Below are positions 59,922 through 64,000 of a stretch of DNA of 64,000 bases, piece by piece (positions within the stretch are counted from its first letter, which is position 1; each line of letters starts with the position of its first letter). Location of the stretch: assembly GCA_046347635.1 (NCBI GenBank), contig JAXMFT010000005.1, positions 1-64,000 on the forward strand. The letters are read 5' to 3'. A model generated the notes under the pieces. It was not told the DNA's origin and made no database searches. It saw only the letters and a list, made by a program, of their open reading frames with translations. Made by a program: the position numbers and the translations under genes. The DNA is from JAGVSZ01 sp019137045. GTDB lineage: Bacteria; Pseudomonadota; Gammaproteobacteria; Burkholderiales; SG8-39.

Positions 59922-61085
59922 TCACGCCCCCTGCTTCACGCCGCGCGCGGCGAGCCACGCGCCGAGGTGCGCCGCGATGCGCCCGGCCGCGTGCCCGTCC
60001 CACAGCTCCGGCGCGCGGCCGCGCTTGCCGCCGCCGGCGAGGATCTCGTCCACGAGGCGCAGCGTCAGCGCGCGGTCGCGGTCGACGATGGTGTTCGTGC
60101 CCTCGTCGACGGTGATCGGGCGCTCGGTGCTCGCGCGCATCGTCAGGCACGGCACGCCGAGCGCGGTGGTCTCCTCCTGCACGCCGCCGGAGTCGGTGAG
60201 GACGACCGCCGCCTGCGCCATCAGGCCGAGCATCTCGAGGTAGCCCTGCGGCGGCAGCACGGCGATCGCCGCGGTCTCGAGCAGCGCGCTCAGGCCGAAC
60301 CGCTCGACGTTGCCGCGCGTGCGCGGGTGCAGCGCGCAGACGAGCGGCAGCTTGCCGGCGGCCGCGCGCAGGATCTCGAGGCACTCGCGCAGCGTCTCCG
60401 GGCGATCGACGTTGGCCGGGCGGTGCAGCGTGACCACGCCGAACGCGCGGCCCGCGCGCACGAACTGCGCGTCGAGGCCGGCGCGCGCGAGGGTCTCCCG
60501 CGGCGGGACGACGCGCGCGAGGTTCGCGCGCAGCGAGTCGATCATGACGTTGCCGGCGAAGACGATGCGCTCCGCGGGGATGCCCTCGCGCGCGAGGTTG
60601 CCCGCGGCCGAGCGCTCCGTCGTGTAGAGCAGGTCGGAGATCTGGTCGGTGAGGACGCGATTGATCTCCTCGGGCATGGCGCGGTCGAAGCTGCGCAGGC
60701 CGGCCTCCACGTGCACCACCGGCACGTGCTTCTTGACCGCGACCAGGCCGCACGCGAGCGTGGAGTTGACGTCGCCCACGACCAGCACCGCGGAGGGCCG
60801 GAACTCGTCCACGATCGGCTCGAAGCGCCGCATGATCTCCGCGGTCTGGACCGCGTGCGTGCCGGAGCCCACCTCGAGGTTGAGGTCCGGGGCCGGCAGG
60901 CGCAGGTCGGCGAAGAGCCGGTCGCTCATCGACGCGTCGTAGTGCTGGCCGGTGTGCACCAGCACCGCGCGCGGCAGCTCGGGCGCGCGCGCGAACGCGG
61001 CCAGCAGCGGCGCCATCTTCATGAAGTTCGGCCGCGCGCCGACGACGCACAGCACCGGCCCGGCCAGCGCGGGGTTCGCGCCCAT
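59922..61085 (-). CDS. wecB: UDP-N-acetylglucosamine 2-epimerase (non-hydrolysing)
   Basis: A 387-residue GT-B-fold epimerase that converts UDP-GlcNAc to UDP-ManNAc, precursor for ManNAc or ManNAcA in the polymer. Motifs are VGARPNFMKMAPLLAAF, VHTGQHYDASMSDRLFADL, VVGDVNSTLACGLVAVK, VVHVEAGLRSFDRAMPEEIN, VTLHRPANVDRPE and LTDSGGVQEETTALGVPCL. Full length for the family. WecC-type dehydrogenase was not seen in the window, so ManNAc itself may be used. Confidence 0.95.
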   Translation of the reverse strand: MGANPALAGPVLCVVGARPNFMKMAPLLAAFARAPELPRAVLVHTGQHYDASMSDRLFADLRLPAPDLNLEVGSGTHAVQTAEIMRRFEPIVDEFRPSAVLVVGDVNSTLACGLVAVKKHVPVVHVEAGLRSFDRAMPEEINRVLTDQISDLLYTTERSAAGNLAREGIPAERIVFAGNVMIDSLRANLARVVPPRETLARAGLDAQFVRAGRAFGVVTLHRPANVDRPETLRECLEILRAAAGKLPLVCALHPRTRGNVERFGLSALLETAAIAVLPPQGYLEMLGLMAQAAVVLTDSGGVQEETTALGVPCLTMRASTERPITVDEGTNTIVDRDRALTLRLVDEILAGGGKRGRAPELWDGHAAGRIAAHLGAWLAARGVKQGA

Positions 61086-61095
61086 CGCCGCCGCC

Positions 61096-62124
61096 TCAGC
61101 CCTTGCGCGCGCCGCGCGCCTGGTTCTCGCGCTCGATCAGCGTGTGCACCAGGCCCACCGTGGAGTGCAGCAGCCGCTCCAGGCGGGTCACGCGCTCCTC
61201 GAGCTTCGCGAAGTCCGACTCCGTCGCGCGGATCTGGCCGATCGGGACCGGCAGGTTGACCGCCGGCGCGGCCGCCGCCGCGGGCGCGTTCGGGTTGGTC
61301 ACCGTCTCGGGGCCGAGCTCCCGCTGGATCTCGTTCGCCACCGCGCGCACGTCGGCGGCGGCGAGCTGGTGCTTCTCGCCGAGGTACCCGGCGAGCAGCA
61401 CCCGGTTGCAGATCAGGTTCACCCGCCGCGGGATGCCGCCGGAGGCGGCGAAGATCGCCTCGAAGGCGCCGGCGTCGAGCGCCGGGTCGCCGCTCCAGCC
61501 GACGTGCTTGAGCCGGTGCTCGATGTAGGCCTGGGTCTCGGGGCGGTCCATCGGCCCGAGGTGGTAGGAGGCGATCACGCGCTGGCGCAGCTGCTGGAGC
61601 TGCCCGCTGTGCAGCACCTGGCGCAGCTCCGGCTGCCCGACGAGGAAGCTCTGCAGGAGCGCGCGGTTCTCGAGCTGGAAGTTCGACAGCATGCGCAGCT
61701 CCTCGACCGCGCGCGCGGTCAGGTTCTGCGCCTCGTCCACCACCAGCAGCGCGCGCTTGCGCTCGGGCACCAGCGAGACGAAGAACGCCTCCAGGTTGGC
61801 GAGGAGCTGGGCCTTGTCGGGCGTGCGCGCGGGCACGCCGAAGGCGGTGGCCACCGCCTTGAGCAGGTCCTCGGCGTCGAGCTGCGTGGTGACGATCTGC
61901 GCGGCCACGACCTTGTTCGGGTCGAGGCGCTTGAGGAGGCTGCGCACCAGCGTGGTCTTGCCCGCCCCGACCTCGCCCGTGACGACGATGAAGCCCTCGC
62001 TCTGGTACAGGCCGTACTGCAGGTACGCGTACGCGCGCGCGTGGCCGCGGCTCGCGAAGAAGAACTCCGGGTCGGGGTTGAGCTGAAAGGGCTTCCCGTT
62101 CAGCCCGTAGAAGGCTTCGTACAT
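61096..62124 (-). CDS. XrtA system-associated AAA ATPase (TIGR03015-like, ExeA-like)
   Basis: A 342-residue general secretion/ExeA-type ATPase. It starts MYEAFYGLNGKPFQLNPDPE, has Walker A VTGEVGAGKTTLVRSLLKRL (residues 48-60 region), Walker B ALLVVDEAQNLTARAVEELR, a sensor-like LSNFQLENRALLQSFLVGQP and an arginine-finger region GGIPRRVNLICNRVLLAGYL. The C-terminus has a coiled coil (EERVTRLERLLHS). Linked to exosortase A in betaproteobacteria, probably energising EPS secretion or assembly; exact partner unknown. Lies 10 bp after the outer-membrane protein gene. Confidence 0.94.
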   Translation of the reverse strand: MYEAFYGLNGKPFQLNPDPEFFFASRGHARAYAYLQYGLYQSEGFIVVTGEVGAGKTTLVRSLLKRLDPNKVVAAQIVTTQLDAEDLLKAVATAFGVPARTPDKAQLLANLEAFFVSLVPERKRALLVVDEAQNLTARAVEELRMLSNFQLENRALLQSFLVGQPELRQVLHSGQLQQLRQRVIASYHLGPMDRPETQAYIEHRLKHVGWSGDPALDAGAFEAIFAASGGIPRRVNLICNRVLLAGYLGEKHQLAAADVRAVANEIQRELGPETVTNPNAPAAAAAPAVNLPVPIGQIRATESDFAKLEERVTRLERLLHSTVGLVHTLIERENQARGARKG

Positions 62125-62134
62125 CGCTGCGCTT

Positions 62135-63706
62135 TCAGAAGCGGTGGTTGAGGCCGACGTACACCGTGAAGGCGGTGTAGTCGTTCGTGAGGTTGGAGTC
62201 GAAGTCGGTGTAGGTGAGGCCGGTGACGCCGTCGGTCTTCGGGCTGAGCTGCGTCCCGGCCGACACGAGGAAGGCGTTGGTGGTCGATTTTCCGGCGAGC
62301 GGCGCGGTCGCCACCGTCTCGTAGCGCGTCGCGGTCGCGTTCAGGCTGGTGAAGGGCGTCAGCTGGTGGCTGTACGTGATCGCCCCGCCGCGCTGGGTGT
62401 TGTTCTGGCCGAAGCTGAGCTGCGGCGGCAGCGCGGCGCCGGTGCCGCCCGAGATCGCCTCCTGCTTGCGGTTGTACACGGTGAACGCGGTCGAGTTGCG
62501 CACGCCGACTAGCGTGAAGGTCGCCGACACCTGCTCGTACAGGATCACCTGCTGGATGTAGTAGTTGAGCGGGCTCTGCAGCGTCGCGGGCAGGCCGCTG
62601 GTGGCGAGGAACTGCTGCACCGCCTGCGCGCGCTGGACCGGGTCGGGGATCCGGGTGGTGAAGAGGGCGTTGAGCAGCCCGGCGATGTTGCCGCCCGCCG
62701 GCGCCGCGAAGAGCTGCTGCGGGTAGGTCGAGATGTCGCGCGAGGCGTTGACGTCGAACGCGGTGAACGGGTTGCGGTGCGTGACCTGGGCGAGGTAGGA
62801 CGACCCGAAGAAGCGCTCCTGCCAGTTGCCCTTGACCAGCGTGCGCTCGGTCGGCCGCCACTCGCCGCCGCCGCCGTAGACGATGTTGTCCGACTGCGTC
62901 AGGTAGTAGTTGTTCCACTCGTAGCCGCCGATCGCGTACACGAGCACCTGCGGGTCGGGGCGCCAGTTGAGGTAGCCGCGCACGATCTCGCTGCTCGTGT
63001 TCCGCTCCTGCTCCTTGAAGGACGTGGTCGTCGCCGACGCGTCGGCGCTCCACCCGAAGGTGCGGATGGGCGAGTCGAGCCGGCCGGACCACACCTGCGT
63101 GAACGACGAGGTCGATCCCGGCGCGTTCTGCACCTGGCCGAGGTTGCTCCAGATGCTGTCGCTGCGCAGGAGGTAGGTGGTGCCGCCCGGGAACACGCCG
63201 CGGATGTACGGGCTCAGCCGGAACCCGACGGACGTGTAGCGGTTGTTCGTGACGCCGATGTTGCTCGCGGGCGTGGGCGCGAACGGCGAGAGGTACGACT
63301 GGCTGACGTTGGCGGCGCCCTCGATGAAGAAGAACTTCTCGATCGCCTCGACGCTGCCGAGCAGGTTCGCGTTGACGAAGATGTTCTGGCTGCCGGAGTT
63401 CGTGTTGTAGTCGCCGGCGTAGTAGTTCCCCGACACGCCGAGGTTGCCGTTGAGCTGGACGCGCGCCCCGTTGCCGGCGATGCCGAGGTTGGCGCCGAGG
63501 GTGGTGACGAGGCTCGACTGCGCCTGCCCCGAGGATGCGAGGTTGGCGTTGTCGGTGTAGGTCTCGCGCACGCTCACCGACGGCGTGAGGCGCCAGGTCT
63601 CCGCCCCGGCCGGAGTCGAAACGACCCCGGTCGCGGAACCCAGCACGAGCGCTGATTCGGCCGCAATCACCTGGAACGTCCTGAGCCTCGATCCGCTCGC
63701 CGTCAC
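62135..63706 (-). CDS. PEP-CTERM system-associated outer membrane beta-barrel protein (TIGR03016-like)
   Basis: A 523-residue secreted protein with a signal peptide (MTASGSRLRTFQVIAAE... to the Ala-rich stretch near residue 35). The rest is made of alternating-hydrophobic strands ending in Phe (TPSVSVRETYTDNANLAS, YLNWRPDPQVLVYAIGGYEW, terminal YVGLNHRF), typical of a large outer-membrane barrel. The C-terminal Phe is the usual BAM signal. Likely involved in export or anchoring of the polysaccharide. Another start a few codons downstream is possible. Confidence 0.9.
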   Translation of the reverse strand: MTASGSRLRTFQVIAAESALVLGSATGVVSTPAGAETWRLTPSVSVRETYTDNANLASSGQAQSSLVTTLGANLGIAGNGARVQLNGNLGVSGNYYAGDYNTNSGSQNIFVNANLLGSVEAIEKFFFIEGAANVSQSYLSPFAPTPASNIGVTNNRYTSVGFRLSPYIRGVFPGGTTYLLRSDSIWSNLGQVQNAPGSTSSFTQVWSGRLDSPIRTFGWSADASATTTSFKEQERNTSSEIVRGYLNWRPDPQVLVYAIGGYEWNNYYLTQSDNIVYGGGGEWRPTERTLVKGNWQERFFGSSYLAQVTHRNPFTAFDVNASRDISTYPQQLFAAPAGGNIAGLLNALFTTRIPDPVQRAQAVQQFLATSGLPATLQSPLNYYIQQVILYEQVSATFTLVGVRNSTAFTVYNRKQEAISGGTGAALPPQLSFGQNNTQRGGAITYSHQLTPFTSLNATATRYETVATAPLAGKSTTNAFLVSAGTQLSPKTDGVTGLTYTDFDSNLTNDYTAFTVYVGLNHRF

Positions 63707-63748
63707 TCCCCCGCCCTTTGTGGCTCCGTATCCTTGTTGTGTCCCGCC

Positions 63749-64000
63749 CTACTGCCCCTGCCGGTAGCCGTAGCCGTAGTACGCGTTCATGTCGGAGGCG
63801 CGCGCCTTGTTGAGCAGCGTCAGCACCACCGGGCAGCGCTCCACCGTCGCCAGCGCCTGCTTCACCGTGTTGCTGGTGGTCTGGTCGGCCTCCACCACCA
63901 CCACGATCTGGCCCATGTGCGTCGCGAGCACCGGCGACTCGGTGGTGAGCAGCAGCGGCGGGGAGTCGAACACGATGATCCGGTCCGGGTAGCGCGAGGC
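63749..64000 (-). CDS. XrtA-associated tyrosine autokinase, C-terminal fragment (cut by the window edge)
   Basis: The last ~83 residues of a BY-kinase. RIIVFDSPPLLLTTESPVLA carries the Walker B-like DSPP motif, followed by GQIVVVVEADQTTSNTVKQA and a tyrosine-bearing tail (NAYYGYGYRQGQ), the autophosphorylated Tyr cluster. The kinase would regulate chain length and export with a Wzc-like co-polymerase. The rest of the gene lies beyond position 64000. Confidence 0.9.
   Translation of the reverse strand, partial: ASRYPDRIIVFDSPPLLLTTESPVLATHMGQIVVVVEADQTTSNTVKQALATVERCPVVLTLLNKARASDMNAYYGYGYRQGQ

Overview
The window is GC-rich Gram-negative chromosome, most likely from a betaproteobacterium (Burkholderiales/Rhodocyclales/Nitrosomonadales type). 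The main evidence is an exosortase A (XrtA, PEP-CTERM sorting) exopolysaccharide locus whose gene set and order are characteristic of that group, plus an HPr-rel-A module (HprK-related kinase A with a PqqD-like partner). No genus can be named from the sequence. There are no rRNA, tRNA, CRISPR or IS genes.

Layout. 0-1.4 kb: an XrtA-type initiating sugar transferase. 2.1-13.7 kb: a lipoprotein gene coupled by an ATGA overlap to a giant RTX/lipase-like adhesin of about 3,500 residues. 14.1-18.1 kb: an accessory patch with a ParE-type toxin relic and its antitoxin, a PF14907-type nucleotidyltransferase, an AAA/DUF4143 ATPase, and a decapitated BrnT toxin with its antitoxin. 18.1-25.2 kb: the HprK/PqqD pair, a Tat-signal protein, a VanZ-like membrane protein, a beta-helix protein, a glycosyltransferase and a Wzx-type flippase. 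25.4-39.1 kb: methyltransferases, two glycosyltransferases, a secreted kelch-type lipoprotein, an LTA-synthase/OpgB-like sulfatase, an acyltransferase-3, an MFS/spermidine-synthase fusion and the end of the O-ligase, almost all broken by frameshifts. 39-64 kb: the XrtA core, read mostly right to left. It runs from a tyrosine autokinase (cut by the window edge) through an outer-membrane protein, XrtA ATPase, wecB, XrtA deacetylase, FemAB protein, stp1, xrtA, stp2, a vapBC insertion, amidotransferase 1, dgkA, two glycosyltransferases, a CapK-like ligase and a second deacetylase. A small plus-strand block (TPR, GNAT, Asn-synthase-like) and an APH-type kinase, a glycosyltransferase and the O-ligase complete it.

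Together these genes would make UDP-ManNAc, start a lipid-linked sugar, extend and flip the repeat unit, polymerise and export it, and decorate it with acyl, amino-acyl, phospho and methyl groups. XrtA would process PEP-CTERM proteins; no such substrate was recognised here.

Caveat. Single-base frameshifts occur in several otherwise well-preserved genes (RTX N-terminus, its partner lipoprotein, the nucleotidyltransferase, the beta-helix protein, APH, Asn-synthase, deacetylase) and are very dense between about 25.86 and 39.08 kb. Both edges of the dense block lie inside genes, which points to sequence error at least as strongly as to biological decay. Coordinates of genes in that block are approximate reconstructions.
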